A stretch of DNA of 64,000 nt from Rhodococcus jostii NBRC 16295 (lineage in GTDB: Bacteria > Actinomycetota > Actinomycetes > Mycobacteriales > Mycobacteriaceae), in assembly GCF_001894825.1 (NCBI RefSeq), contig NZ_BCWY01000008.1, positions 1-64,000 of the forward strand, in the 5' to 3' direction. A program made the translations under genes and the position numbers. Positions 7,883 to 16,985 of this stretch are shown piece by piece (the stretch's first letter is position 1; each line of letters begins with the position of its first letter). The notes under the pieces were generated by a model. It was given only the letters and a program-made list of their open reading frames with translations, searched no databases and was not told where the DNA came from.

Positions 7883-9265
7883 TCAGGTTCGAACGGGCTG
7901 ACCGACGCGCGGGGCCGAGGTTTCGCTGAGGTTGCGGCCCATCGTTTCCGGGGCGAGGACCTGGGAGACCACGGCACCGACGACGCAGATGCCGGCGGCG
8001 ATGAGCATCGTCACCCCGCTTCCGAGGTTGTGCATCGACCACGGCAGGAAGAACGTGCCCAGACCCGCACCGACCCGGCTGAACGCGGTCGCGAAACCGG
8101 TTCCCAGACCACGGATCTCGGTCGGGAAGATCTCCCCCGGGTAGACCCCGGTCAGGGCGGTGGACATGGCGTTGGCGAACGCGAAGACCAGGAAGCAGAT
8201 CAGCACCACCGCGGGCGGCGCGGACGACCACAATCCGATGATCAGCAGGACCACCGCGCAGACCCACTGCTGCGGGATGGTCAGCTTCCGGCGGCCGACG
8301 CGTTCGATGAGCAGGACCGAGACCATGACACCGACCAGGGCGAGGCCGTTGACCCCGATGGCGCCAACGAGTCCGTCACCGAGACCGTAGCCCTCCAGCA
8401 CGCTGGCGGCGAAGGTGGCGATCGCGAAATACGGTGCCACCGCGCAGAACCAGAAGACCGAGATGAAGATCGTCGCCCGCCGGTAGGCCGGGGAGAACAG
8501 CATCCCGAAGGTGCCCTTGCGGGTGCCCTCGTTGGCGATGTCGACGACATCGGACGGGTCCTCGAGGTAGGCGTGGGCGATCTCGGTTGCCTCTTCGGTG
8601 CGGCCCTTGTTCATCAGCCAACGCGGGGATTCGGGCATACCCAACCGGGCCAGGAACAAAATCACTGCCGGAACGGTGCTCGACCCGAGCACGATGCGCC
8701 AGTCGAGGGACCACACGGTGGTCATCAGGAAGCCGGCGACGAAGGCGAACATGAAGCCGACGTACCAGGCGACCTCGCAGTAGGCCAGCAGCTTGCCGCG
8801 CAGCCGCCGGGGGGCGAATTCGGAGAGCAGTGGCCAGCCGACGGAGTAGTCGGCGCCGATCGCGATGCCCATCAGCAGCCGGACCAGGAATAGTTGCCAG
8901 GCCGAGTCGACGAAGAACTGCATAACCGATCCGAGGATGAAGATCGCCAGGTCGATCGCGAACAGTGGCTTGCGGCCCAGTTTGTCGGCCAGCCAACCGC
9001 CGAGAGGGCCGCCGACGAAGATGCCGATGAGCGCGGAGGCGCCGATGAGCCCCTCCCAGTACAGCGACATATCCAAATCGAGGGTGATGGCACCGATGAC
9101 GGTGCCGACGATGCCGAGGATGTAGCCGTCGATGAACATGCCACCGGCGATCACACCGGTCAGCTTGACCAGGAATCGCTTCTTGTCGACCGGCCCTTGG
9201 TCGGCCTTCGTGCCGACCGGGCCGTCCTCATACTCTCCGACGGAATCCGTGTTGGTAATCGTCAC
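7883..9265 (-). CDS. MFS metabolite:proton symporter, copy 2
   Basis: This 460-residue, 12-helix transporter matches copy 1 over nearly its whole length. It keeps GGWLADKLGRKP, PESPRWLMNKGRTEEA and GVYPGEIFPTEIRGLG. The N-terminal cytoplasmic tail differs and is longer (EYEDGPVGTKADQGPVDKKR). The start is a GTG at 9265 with AAGGAGTG upstream; the equivalent GTG is preserved in the third, broken copy. It diverges from the hydrolase-MDR-dehydratase-aldolase operon across a region with the same promoter and half-site layout as copy 1, so it probably imports that pathway's substrate. It stands alone on its strand, with a hairpin after its stop. Confidence 0.88.
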   Translation of the reverse strand: MTITNTDSVGEYEDGPVGTKADQGPVDKKRFLVKLTGVIAGGMFIDGYILGIVGTVIGAITLDLDMSLYWEGLIGASALIGIFVGGPLGGWLADKLGRKPLFAIDLAIFILGSVMQFFVDSAWQLFLVRLLMGIAIGADYSVGWPLLSEFAPRRLRGKLLAYCEVAWYVGFMFAFVAGFLMTTVWSLDWRIVLGSSTVPAVILFLARLGMPESPRWLMNKGRTEEATEIAHAYLEDPSDVVDIANEGTRKGTFGMLFSPAYRRATIFISVFWFCAVAPYFAIATFAASVLEGYGLGDGLVGAIGVNGLALVGVMVSVLLIERVGRRKLTIPQQWVCAVVLLIIGLWSSAPPAVVLICFLVFAFANAMSTALTGVYPGEIFPTEIRGLGTGFATAFSRVGAGLGTFFLPWSMHNLGSGVTMLIAAGICVVGAVVSQVLAPETMGRNLSETSAPRVGQPVRT

Positions 9266-9400
9266 CAGGTCACTCCTTGCTGGTGCGCGTCGACATGACA
9301 GCCGACGTGGACGGTGCGAATGCCGTCCGGGGCGGGGAAAGGCGGGGATGAAGTGTTCACGTGCGTCGGCAGAACCAATTTCCACCAAAGACACACGTAC

Positions 9401-9456
9401 GTTCAATAAGTGAACGTCACGATCAAAAGTGTGACATGGGCCTCACGGCCCGTCAA
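9401..9456 (-). promoter_or_regulatory. Promoter with half-sites upstream of MFS copy 2
   Basis: On the minus strand TTGACG (9456-9451) and CACACT (9433-9428) are 17 bp apart. Half-sites follow at 10-bp steps: GTTCA 9401, TGAAC 9411 and degenerate GATCA 9421, as read on the plus strand. Around the -10 it is almost the same sequence as at 4219-4240, so the control region was copied with the transporter. Confidence 0.6.
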
Positions 9457-9650
9457 GACCCCACCTCCACGCCACTGCGACGAACCTGCCATTCCCAGGG
9501 CAGGCGCGAGGTCGAGCAGGACACACACGGCGGGCACTATCCCCAAATAGTGCACTTCGGCTGTGTAATTCGAGACGCCCGTAGGCGGGGCGCCCCCACG
9601 CACCGACTGCCGGCGCGGGCCCCCGCGGACGTCCGGTCCGTGACCCCGCC

Positions 9651-9720
9651 TTGACAAGCTGTGATCTACACCGCACTATCATCAACCACACACAATGAAC
9701 GAACTGTTCAAATAGTGAGG
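9651..9720 (+). promoter_or_regulatory. Promoter and triple half-site operator upstream of the hydrolase operon
   Basis: TTGACA (9651-9656) and CACTAT (9674-9679) are 17 bp apart. TGAAC (9696), GTTCA (9706) and a degenerate TGAGG (9716) follow at 10-bp steps. The distance from -10 to the first half-site is the same as in copy 1. Between 9721 and 9977 there is a leader of about 250 bp before the hydrolase; I see no gene or structure there that I can support. Confidence 0.6.
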
Positions 9721-9977
9721 ATTCCGTAGGCGGTCGCGCAGGATGTGCAGCCGGCGCACGGAACGGCCGTCGGTACCGGGTCGGGCTCGTCTACGTGCTC
9801 ATGGTGTGCAGACGGGACCGGGGAATCGCGACCCGTCAGCTGCCGCGGCACATCGGTCCTCGATCAACGGGTCGACGCGATCCCTACAACCGCGCGCACC
9901 AGGTCACGGTTCGCCGGACAATCTCGTCCCTGGTCGACGGATTCGAACACGCAGAGCACACGATGGGAGAGTTTCAC

Positions 9978-10853
9978 GTGCGGTTGATCAATCTCGATGG
10001 CCGCCTACAGGTGTCGACGCGAAACGGTCTCGTCGATGTCGAGGCGGAAAGCCACGGCTACTTTTCTGCCGAACCGCAGAAGATTTACGAGCGGTGGGCG
10101 GAGTTCGTTACCTGGTACACGGGTAACCGAGACCGGGTCACCCCGACGCACTGCGGCGGGATCGACCCGGGTCGGCTCGGGGCGCCGGTGCCGGCTCCGC
10201 GCCAGGTGTTCGCCGTAGGGTTGAACTATGCCGACCACGCGGCGGAATCCGGGGTGGAGCGGCCCGAGTCGCCGGTGATCTTCACCAAGTTCGCCTCGGC
10301 GATCTCCGGCCCGGTCACCACGGTCCCTCTTCCCTCGGAGACGGTGGACTGGGAGGTCGAACTCGTGGTCGTGATCGGCCGGGGTGGCCGCAACATCCCG
10401 GCCGATCGGGCATGGGAGTCCGTCGCGGGGTTGTCCATCGGACAGGATCTGTCCGACCGCGGCCGGCAGCTGGCCGGACCGGTTCCGCAGTTCAGCCTGG
10501 CCAAGTCGCATCGCGGGTTCGCCCCGATCGGACCGGCGCTGGTGACGATCGACGAATTCGACGATCCGGACGATCTCACGCTCGAGGCCGGCATCAACGG
10601 CGAACTCGTCCAGTTCGGACGCACCGCACAGATGATCTTCCCGGTTCCGGCGTTGATCGAGCACCTGTCGCACACCCTCGAGCTCTACCCCGGCGACGTG
10701 GTGTTCACCGGCACGCCCGCCGGTGTGGGGGTGGGCCGGAGACCGCAGCGGTTCCTCGGCCCCGGTGACGTGCTGCGTAGCCGCATCACCGACATCGGCG
10801 AACTCGTCCAGACCTTTACCTCCAGCGTCGAACCGGTCGCCGCGCTGGTGTGA
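9978..10853 (+). CDS. Fumarylacetoacetate-hydrolase-fold enzyme (acylpyruvase/diketo-acid hydrolase type)
   Basis: About 291 residues from a GTG at 9978, chosen because GGGAGAG stands 6 bp upstream; an ATG five codons earlier (9963) is possible. The FAH fold is shown by FAVGLNYADHAAESG, PVIFTKFASAISGP, the metal-ligand stretch VDWEVELVVVIGRGGRNI, SIGQDLSDRGRQ with LAKSHRGFAPIGP, and GDVVFTGTPAGVGVG. Such enzymes cleave or hydrate 2,4-diketo or 2-keto-3-deoxy acids using a divalent metal. It is first in a plus-strand operon with an MDR dehydrogenase, an IlvD/Edd dehydratase and an HpcH aldolase. This resembles non-phosphorylative deoxy-sugar acid routes, in which a diketo-3-deoxy acid is hydrolysed. 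The exact substrate is unknown. Confidence 0.85.
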   Translation: MRLINLDGRLQVSTRNGLVDVEAESHGYFSAEPQKIYERWAEFVTWYTGNRDRVTPTHCGGIDPGRLGAPVPAPRQVFAVGLNYADHAAESGVERPESPVIFTKFASAISGPVTTVPLPSETVDWEVELVVVIGRGGRNIPADRAWESVAGLSIGQDLSDRGRQLAGPVPQFSLAKSHRGFAPIGPALVTIDEFDDPDDLTLEAGINGELVQFGRTAQMIFPVPALIEHLSHTLELYPGDVVFTGTPAGVGVGRRPQRFLGPGDVLRSRITDIGELVQTFTSSVEPVAALV

Positions 10854-10877
10854 GGGTGCGCCGGGCGCGCACCCTCA
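10851..10877 (+). terminator. Hairpin overlapping the hydrolase stop codon
   Basis: A perfect 11-bp stem (10851-10861 with 10867-10877) around a 5-base loop begins on the TGA of the upstream gene. No U-tract follows and the operon continues, so it may act as an attenuator or mRNA stabiliser. Confidence 0.5.
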
Positions 10878-10952
10878 CAGGCCGCGACGCTCTCGCAGGC
10901 CGATCGCCACAGTCAGAGCAGCACTTCCCATGAAATGCCGAAGGAGCCAACC

Positions 10953-12047
10953 TTGTTGCCGGAAGACATGACCGCAGTTCTCTTGACCGGTCACGGAGGA
11001 CTCGACAAGCTCGAGTACCGCACCGACGTTGCTGTCCCCCAACCCGATCGGGGCGAGGTGTTGATCGAAGTCGCCGCCGCCGGGATCAACAACACCGACA
11101 TCAACACCCGCATCGGATGGTATTCGAAGACAATCACCTCCGAGACGAGCTCTGGTGGCGCGAGCGGCTTCGAGTCGGTCGACGACGACGACGCCAGCTG
11201 GTCCGGGACGACCCTGAAATTCCCCCGAATTCAGGGCGGGGACGTGTGCGGGCGCATCGTCGCGGTCGGGGACGGTGTATCTCCCGACCGCATCGGTGAA
11301 CGGGTCCTCGTGAGCACCATGCTGCGCAGCTACGTCGACTACCGCCCGTACGAATGCTGGACCTTCGGTAGTGAGGTCGACGGCGGTTTCGCGCAGTACG
11401 CGGTGGCCCCGGCACGGGAGACCTACGTGGTCGACTGCGATTGGAGTGACGCCGAGCTCGCGGCACTTCCGTGCGCCTACTCCACCGCCGAGAACATGCT
11501 GCACCGCGCCGCGGTCGGAGCCGAACGTGTGCTGGTCACCGGCGCATCGGGCGGTGTCGGCCTCGCTGCGGTGCAACTCGCCAAACGCCGCGGCGCCACG
11601 GTGATCGCCGTCTGCTCGCCCGACAAGGCGGCCGAGGTCAAGGCGCAGGGCGCCGATCAGACCATCGAGCGCGGAGTCGATCTGATCGGAGAGCTCGGTG
11701 CCGGATCGGTGGATGTGGTGATCGATCTCGTCGTCGGACCGCAGTGGCCCCAACTGCTCGACGTGCTGCGCACGGGCGGGCGCTACGCCATCGCCGGTGC
11801 CATCGGTGGGCCGATCTCCGAGATCGACCTGCGCACGGTCTACCTCAGGGACCTCACGCTGTACGGATGCACCTTCCAGGACGAGGCGGTGTTCGAGAAC
11901 CTCATCGGATACATCGAGCGAAACGAAATCCGTCCGGTCGTCTCGGCCACCTATCCGTTGTCGGACATCGTCCGCGCGCAAGAAGATTTCCTCGCCAAGA
12001 AGCACATCGGCAAGCTGGTGCTGATTCCACCGACGCCCCGGAAGTGA
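10953..12047 (+). CDS. MDR-superfamily NAD(P)H oxidoreductase (quinone-reductase-like alcohol dehydrogenase)
   Basis: About 364 residues from a TTG at 10953 with AAGGAG 6 bp upstream; ATGs at 10935 and 10968 fit the ribosome site less well. The N-terminal GroES-like domain contains GRGEVLIEVAAAGINNTDINTR-type sequence, in which Asp replaces the usual catalytic-zinc Cys. The nucleotide-binding domain has VLVTGASGGVGLAAVQLAKRRG. The structural zinc Cys cluster is missing, so it is probably a zinc-independent member. An unusual acidic insertion (FESVDDDDASWSG) follows residue 60. Its position between hydrolase and dehydratase suggests oxidation of a 2-keto-3-deoxy-acid hydroxyl, but quinone or enone reduction is equally compatible with the family. 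Confidence 0.8.
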   Translation: MLPEDMTAVLLTGHGGLDKLEYRTDVAVPQPDRGEVLIEVAAAGINNTDINTRIGWYSKTITSETSSGGASGFESVDDDDASWSGTTLKFPRIQGGDVCGRIVAVGDGVSPDRIGERVLVSTMLRSYVDYRPYECWTFGSEVDGGFAQYAVAPARETYVVDCDWSDAELAALPCAYSTAENMLHRAAVGAERVLVTGASGGVGLAAVQLAKRRGATVIAVCSPDKAAEVKAQGADQTIERGVDLIGELGAGSVDVVIDLVVGPQWPQLLDVLRTGGRYAIAGAIGGPISEIDLRTVYLRDLTLYGCTFQDEAVFENLIGYIERNEIRPVVSATYPLSDIVRAQEDFLAKKHIGKLVLIPPTPRK

Positions 12048-12181
12048 CCGAGGCCGGCCGGCCCGGCCCTCCGCCCTGCCCACCACCAGTACAGAACTGG
12101 GATTGCATGTCCGACAGACTTTTCCCGATCCGGCCCCTGCCGCACCCGACCAGGATGTTCCCCGCGGGGAGGGTCTCCTAG

Positions 12182-13903
12182 ATGCGCAGTGCTCAGTGGT
12201 TCGCGCGGGACGATCTGGCCGGCTTCCTGCATCGCTCCTCGATCGCGGCGACCGGCATCAACAGGCACACCCTCGACGGGCGCCCGGTGATCGGCATCTG
12301 CAACTCCTGGTCCGACCTGGTGAGCTGCAACTTCCATCTGAGGGGACTCGCCGACGCCGTCAAGCGCGGCGTCGCCCAGGCAGGCGGCATCGCCGTCGAG
12401 TTTCCGACCATGAGCCTGGGCGAGAGCCTCATGAAACCGACCGCGATGCTGTACCGCAACCTCGTGGCGATGGAGGTCGAGGAGTCCATCCGGGCGTACC
12501 CGATCGACGCCGTAGTTTTGCTCGGCGGCTGCGACAAGACCGTTCCAGCACAGCTCATGGGTGCGGCCGGTGCCGATGTGCCGGCGATCGCACTCACCGG
12601 GGGCCCGGCGAACCCCGCGATCTTCCGGGGACGGGAACTCGGAGTCGGAACCGACCTGTGGGGGTACGTCAACGAACTGCGTGCCGGCCGGATGAGCCAG
12701 TCCGACTTCGACGAGCTAGAGGCGGCATCCATGCCGTCGGTGGGGCACTGCCCGGAACTCGGCACCGCATCCACCATGGCCGCGCTCACCGAGGCGCTGG
12801 GCATGGCCCTGCCGGGGAGCGCGACGATACCGGCCACCAATTCCCGGCGCTACGCCTTTGGTGAAGCGACCGGCGAGCGCGCGGTGGCCTTGGCCCGCAG
12901 CGGGCCCCGCCCGTCACAGATCCTCACCGCGGCCGCCTTCGACAATGCGATCACCACCCTCATGGCCCTCGGCGGCTCCACGAACGCCGTGGTCCACCTA
13001 CTCGCGATTGCACGCCGGATCGGTGTCCCGCTGTCCTTGGATCGCTTCGACGAAATCTCCGCACGGACACCTCTGATCGCCAATCTGCGACCGAGTGGCG
13101 AGGAGTTGTTCGCGCGGCTCAACGCCGTCGGCGGCATCCCCGCCGTCCTCGACCGGCTGGCCCCGCTGCTCGATACGACCGCGCTCACCGTGACCGGGCA
13201 GCCGTTGCTGGCCGGGACCCGCCCCAGCCCGGTCGACGACGTCGTCTTGTCCTCGCTCGACACGCCGTTCGCGCCCACCGGGGGCATTGCGGTGCTGCGG
13301 GGCAACCTCGCCCCCGACGGTGCGCTGATCAAGACCAGCGCCGCGACACCGGCGCTGTTGCGGCACCGAGGGCCGGCGCTCGTCTTCGACGATCACCACG
13401 AACTCAGCCACCGCATCGACGACCCGGACCTCGATGTCACACCGGACACCGTGCTGGTGCTGCGCAATGCCGGTCCCATCGGAGGACCCGGAATGCCCGA
13501 ATGGGGGGCGCTGCCGCTACCCGAGAAGCTGCTCCGTCGAGGGGTCACCGACATGGTGCGCATCTCGGACGGCCGAATGAGCGGAACGGCGTTCGGCACG
13601 GTGGCCGTGCACGTCGCGCCGGAGGCGGCCGCGGGCGGGCCGCTGAGCAAGCTCCGCACCGGCGATCCGGTGGTGCTCGACGTCGATCAGCGGCTGCTGG
13701 CCGTGGACGTTCCCGACGACGAGTTCCACGGGCGAACCCCGTCGACCATGCCGGACAGCCCCTCGCGGGGGTACCTGCGGCTGGTCAACGACCACATCAT
13801 GCAGGCCGACCAGGGCTGCGACTTCGACTTCATGCCCGCAGACGGGGCCGCGCAGGACCTGGCTCCGCGCTCGATCCCCGCCGGCTGGCACGGAGGTTGG
13901 TAA
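12182..13903 (+). CDS. IlvD/Edd-family sugar-acid or dihydroxy-acid dehydratase
   Basis: The 573-residue protein has the three Fe-S cysteines of the family: Cys49 (LVSCN), Cys117 (LGGCDKT) and Cys190 (GHCPELGTASTMA). The spacings of 68 and 73 residues match, as I recall, those of [2Fe-2S] L-arabinonate/D-xylonate dehydratases rather than [4Fe-4S] IlvD. LMALGGSTNAVVHLLAIARR and MSGTAFGTVAVHVAPEAA are typical of the family. The ATG at 12182 follows a GGGAGGG. These enzymes remove water from an aldonic acid to give a 2-keto-3-deoxy acid. Its operon partners handle such products, so I favour sugar-acid dehydration over branched-chain amino acid synthesis. Confidence 0.9.
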   Translation: MRSAQWFARDDLAGFLHRSSIAATGINRHTLDGRPVIGICNSWSDLVSCNFHLRGLADAVKRGVAQAGGIAVEFPTMSLGESLMKPTAMLYRNLVAMEVEESIRAYPIDAVVLLGGCDKTVPAQLMGAAGADVPAIALTGGPANPAIFRGRELGVGTDLWGYVNELRAGRMSQSDFDELEAASMPSVGHCPELGTASTMAALTEALGMALPGSATIPATNSRRYAFGEATGERAVALARSGPRPSQILTAAAFDNAITTLMALGGSTNAVVHLLAIARRIGVPLSLDRFDEISARTPLIANLRPSGEELFARLNAVGGIPAVLDRLAPLLDTTALTVTGQPLLAGTRPSPVDDVVLSSLDTPFAPTGGIAVLRGNLAPDGALIKTSAATPALLRHRGPALVFDDHHELSHRIDDPDLDVTPDTVLVLRNAGPIGGPGMPEWGALPLPEKLLRRGVTDMVRISDGRMSGTAFGTVAVHVAPEAAAGGPLSKLRTGDPVVLDVDQRLLAVDVPDDEFHGRTPSTMPDSPSRGYLRLVNDHIMQADQGCDFDFMPADGAAQDLAPRSIPAGWHGGW

Positions 13904-13952
13904 CGCGTTCACGGACGGTCGCCGGTAAATCCACAGAATGGAGAACAACAGA

Positions 13953-14696
13953 ATGACCTCGAACTCACCCTCGTCGTCTCTCGGAGCATGGCTGACACTC
14001 GACTCCGTATTCGGTGCCGAACTCATGGTGCGAACAGGATTCGATTGGGCCGTCATCGATTTGCAGCACGGCGCGATAGGAACAGATTCTGTCGTGCCCC
14101 TGCTTTCAGCCGTACAGGGCGCCGGCGCCGAGGCCTGGGTCCGTACGCAGGCGACGAACTACGCACAAGCGAATTGGGCACTCGACATGGGGGCCGATGT
14201 CGTTGTCGTGCCGCAGATCGGTTCTGCTGCCCAGGCACGTGAGGCGGTGGCTTTCTGCCGCTACGCTCCCGACGGCCACCGTTCGTGGGGACCGGTTCGG
14301 GCAGCACTACGCCCGGCGTCGGCACCCCGTCAACGGGTCTACCTGATGATCGAGGACACGGACGGCCTGGCCGAATCCGAGGCGATCTGCGCAACGCCCG
14401 GACTCGACGGGATCCTCATCGGTACCGCAGACCTCACGCTGTCCCTGGCCGGAACCGTCTCGGACGTATTGGGGGGAGCCACTTTCGATGCCGTTCGCAC
14501 CATCGTGGAGGCATGCACCCGCCACGGCCTGGACGTCGCCGCCTACGGAGGGAGTCAGGAGATGACGACGGCCTGCGCCGAAAACGGAATCCGGACGGTC
14601 GCTGTCGCCGCCGACTACGAAGTGCTTCACGAAGGAGCGCAAGCGGCCTTGGCGCAAGCACGCGGATCATATGCCGCCCAAGGTGCCCGCTTCTGA
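13953..14696 (+). CDS. HpcH/HpaI-family 2-keto-3-deoxy-acid aldolase
   Basis: About 247 residues from the ATG at 13953 (GGAG 9 bp upstream; an ATG at 13938 is an alternative). The TIM-barrel aldolase signature is present: LGAWLTLDSVFGAELMVRTGFDWAVIDLQHG, then MGADVVVVPQIGSAAQAREAV and MIEDTDGLAESEAICATPGLDGILIGTADL. Class II HpcH/HpaI aldolases use a divalent metal to split 2-keto-3-deoxy acids into pyruvate or an equivalent and an aldehyde. It is last in the operon, ahead of a strong terminator. An aldolase and an FAH-type hydrolase together could represent two alternative cleavage routes. Confidence 0.88.
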   Translation: MTSNSPSSSLGAWLTLDSVFGAELMVRTGFDWAVIDLQHGAIGTDSVVPLLSAVQGAGAEAWVRTQATNYAQANWALDMGADVVVVPQIGSAAQAREAVAFCRYAPDGHRSWGPVRAALRPASAPRQRVYLMIEDTDGLAESEAICATPGLDGILIGTADLTLSLAGTVSDVLGGATFDAVRTIVEACTRHGLDVAAYGGSQEMTTACAENGIRTVAVAADYEVLHEGAQAALAQARGSYAAQGARF

Positions 14697-14725
14697 CAGC
14701 TGTTGCGTTACAAGTTCTTGCGTGG

Positions 14726-14779
14726 AGCGAGGCCCGTGTCGGGGTGAGTGGCAACACCCACCCGGACACGGGCCTCGCT
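14726..14779. terminator. Strong bidirectional terminator hairpin
   Basis: 21-base arms at 14726-14746 and 14759-14779 pair with one mismatch around a 12-base loop. It sits between the convergent aldolase and enolase-superfamily genes. Confidence 0.8.
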
Positions 14780-14785
14780 GCTACC

Positions 14786-15910
14786 TCAGGCGCTCCACAC
14801 GGCGACCGGGTCGCCGAGCACGGCCTCGTCGACCTCGATACCGAGGCCGGGGGCGATAGGGGGCAGGATGCCACCGTCCTCGGTCAGTACGTCGAACCTT
14901 GCGGTCTGCAGCGTGACCATGTCCTCGCAATTGAGGACGCACCGCAGGGTGCGCGGCGGCACGGTGGCACCGAGTTGCACGATCGCCGCGAACGCGATGG
15001 ACGAGCCGACGGTGTCCTGCACACTGACGGTCATCCCCGCGGAGCGGCAGATGTCGCGGTGACGACGGCCCCGGGTCAGTCCGCCGGCCTTGGAGATCTT
15101 CAGGCCGATCCCGTCGGCGACATCGTGTGCCGAGGCGAAGGCGATGTCGTCGTCCTGCTGCGCGAGCTCGTCGATGATGATCGGGTACGGGCAGCGCTGG
15201 CGCAGTGAGATCGTCTCCCTCCACGTGGCGCAGGGGGCCTCGAGCACGAAGTCGAGGCCAGGCGGCAGCATCCGCAGCATCCGTAGCGCGGTCTCCGGCA
15301 ACATCCCACCGTTCGCGTCGACCAGGAAGAACTCACCGGGTTGCTTGTCGGCCAGAGATGCGGCGATCCGCTCCGCATCGAGCGCGGGTCCACCCTCGCT
15401 GTCGAGTGCACCGATTTTGATGGAGTGACCGCGGTACCCCTTGGCGCGGTGATCGGCGACCCGTCGGCGCATCTCCTCTGGTTCGCCGGCGTAGATCGAG
15501 GAGATCATCGGCATCGGAACACCGGTCGAGCCGCCGAGGAGTTCGGCAACCGGAAGTCCGACGGACTTGCCGAAGACGTCCCAGCACGCCACGTCGAGAG
15601 CGGTCTTGGCGTGGTTGTGGCCGACGAGTGCCTCGTCCATGGCGTCGTTGATCCTGTCGACCTGGCGCGGGTCCCGGCCGAGGAGACGGGGCGCAATCTC
15701 CGCGATCCCGGCGCGGGTGCCGAGCGCATGGGAGGCGATGTAGGTGGAGCCGAACGGTGTGCTCTCGCCCCATCCTTGTTGGCCGTCATCGGTGGTGATG
15801 CGGACGATGGAGGCATCGAAGGCGGTGTACGAACGGCCGCCCGAGAGCAGGTAGACACCGCCCGAGTACGGCAAGTCCACCTGGAAGAGTTCGATCTGCG
15901 AGATCTTCAC
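14786..15910 (-). CDS. Enolase-superfamily (mandelate racemase/muconate lactonizing) enzyme
   Basis: The 374-residue protein has the complete superfamily active-site pattern. Lys165 lies in HSIKIGA, the metal ligands Asp198 (FLVDANGG), Glu224 (VLEAPC) and Asp247 (IIIDELAQ) follow, and Lys271 is in GIGLKISKAGGLT. Two opposed lysines suggest an MLE-type racemase, epimerase, cycloisomerase or dehydratase. The LEAPCxxW and IDELAQ context resembles cis-3-hydroxyproline dehydratases and proline-betaine epimerases as I remember them; a sugar-acid dehydratase is the alternative. It lies 44 bp downstream of the decayed third MFS gene on the same strand, so it probably lost its co-transcribed transporter. 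ALDH at 5289 would fit a hydroxyproline route. Confidence 0.85.
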   Translation of the reverse strand: MKISQIELFQVDLPYSGGVYLLSGGRSYTAFDASIVRITTDDGQQGWGESTPFGSTYIASHALGTRAGIAEIAPRLLGRDPRQVDRINDAMDEALVGHNHAKTALDVACWDVFGKSVGLPVAELLGGSTGVPMPMISSIYAGEPEEMRRRVADHRAKGYRGHSIKIGALDSEGGPALDAERIAASLADKQPGEFFLVDANGGMLPETALRMLRMLPPGLDFVLEAPCATWRETISLRQRCPYPIIIDELAQQDDDIAFASAHDVADGIGLKISKAGGLTRGRRHRDICRSAGMTVSVQDTVGSSIAFAAIVQLGATVPPRTLRCVLNCEDMVTLQTARFDVLTEDGGILPPIAPGLGIEVDEAVLGDPVAVWSA

Positions 15911-15954
15911 CTGTTCTCCTTGTTCATTGTTGATCAGTTTTCGTACTTGGTGGT

Positions 15955-16540
15955 TCAGCCGCGAGGAGCCGAAGTTTCACTGAGGTTGCGGCCCATCGTT
16001 TTCCGGAGCGAGGAGCTGGGAGACCGACGCACCGACGACGCAGATGCCGGCGGCGATGAGCATCGTGGTGCCCGCGCCGAGGTTGTGCATCGACCACGGC
16101 AGAAAGAACGTGCCCAGACCCGCACCGACACGGCTGGACGCAGTTGCGAAACCTGTGCCCAACCCGCGGATCTCGGTCGGGAAGATCTCACCCGGGTAGA
16201 CGCCCGTCAAGGCCCGTGCACATGGCGTTGGCGAACGCGAAGACCAGGAAGCAGATCAGCACCACCACGGGCGGGATCGAGGACCACAAACCGAGGATGA
16301 GCAGGACCACCGCGCACACCCACTGCTGCGGGATGGTCAGCTTTCGCCGGCCGATGCGTTCGATGAGCAGCACCGCCACCACCACACCGACCAGGGCGAG
16401 CCCGTTGAAAGCGATGACACCGGCGAGTCCGTCCCCGAGACCGTAGCCCGATAGCACGCTGAGCGCTTCCTGTCGACCGATTCGTATTCGATGCCGACGG
16501 ATCCGTGACTATCGACGGATTCTGGATTGGTAATCGTCAC
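15955..16540 (-). pseudogene. MFS transporter, copy 3, internally deleted and frameshifted
   Basis: The 5' end keeps the GTG start and an N-terminal tail like copy 2. Near 16460 the sequence jumps from the VDRKR region straight to the late GYGLGDGL segment, missing about 770 bp relative to copy 2 (helices 1 to about 7). Two single-base insertions follow: one near 16210 in the YPGEIF region and one near 15998 in the LAPETMG region. No functional transporter can result. The retained promoter and flanking genes show that it arose in the same duplication series as the two intact copies. Confidence 0.93.
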
Positions 16541-16711
16541 CAGTTCACTCCTTGCAGGTGGAGCGCCGAGGGGCCGGTCGGCGGGCGCCAGGGGGCAGAT
16601 GGACAGTGAGACGCGTTGGCACGGGGTTGCCACGGGTTGCACGGGTAGACGAGGCCGAGGCTTGGCTCGATGCAACCGGGAGGAGGAGCAGGACGAGAAC
16701 GTACCGCGTGT

Positions 16712-16767
16712 GTTCATATTCCGAACGCAGCGGTTGAAAGCGTGACAGAGGCCTCACTGGTCGTCAA
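16712..16767 (-). promoter_or_regulatory. Promoter and operator upstream of the decayed MFS copy 3
   Basis: On the minus strand TTGACG (16767-16762) and CACGCT (16744-16739) are 17 bp apart. A GTTCA-N5-CGAAC half-site pair is at 16712-16726. The third half-site seen in the other copies is not recognisable. The promoter may still drive the enolase-family gene. Confidence 0.5.
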
Positions 16768-16985
16768 GGTGGTCCGGGGCACGCCTACGCCGGTCGCGGC
16801 GACCGACGTCGGTGTCGCTCTGGACCGCACTTGTCGACCCCAGTGGCTGGAGTGCGAGATATCTGAACACTTCAGGTCAAGACTGGATTCGAGCGCAAGA
16901 TTCCACGTTCGGCTGGTCGCTCACCGGTGGCGGCGCCGGCCCGGCCGCATGCTGCTTGCGCGCCCGACCGGCGACCCTCAAACGC

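Noticed and set aside
9743-9977. Possible gene in the leader before the FAH-type hydrolase
   Set aside because: Several short frames overlap here, but none has a ribosome site with family similarity; the N-terminal extension of the hydrolase frame is also not conserved-looking.
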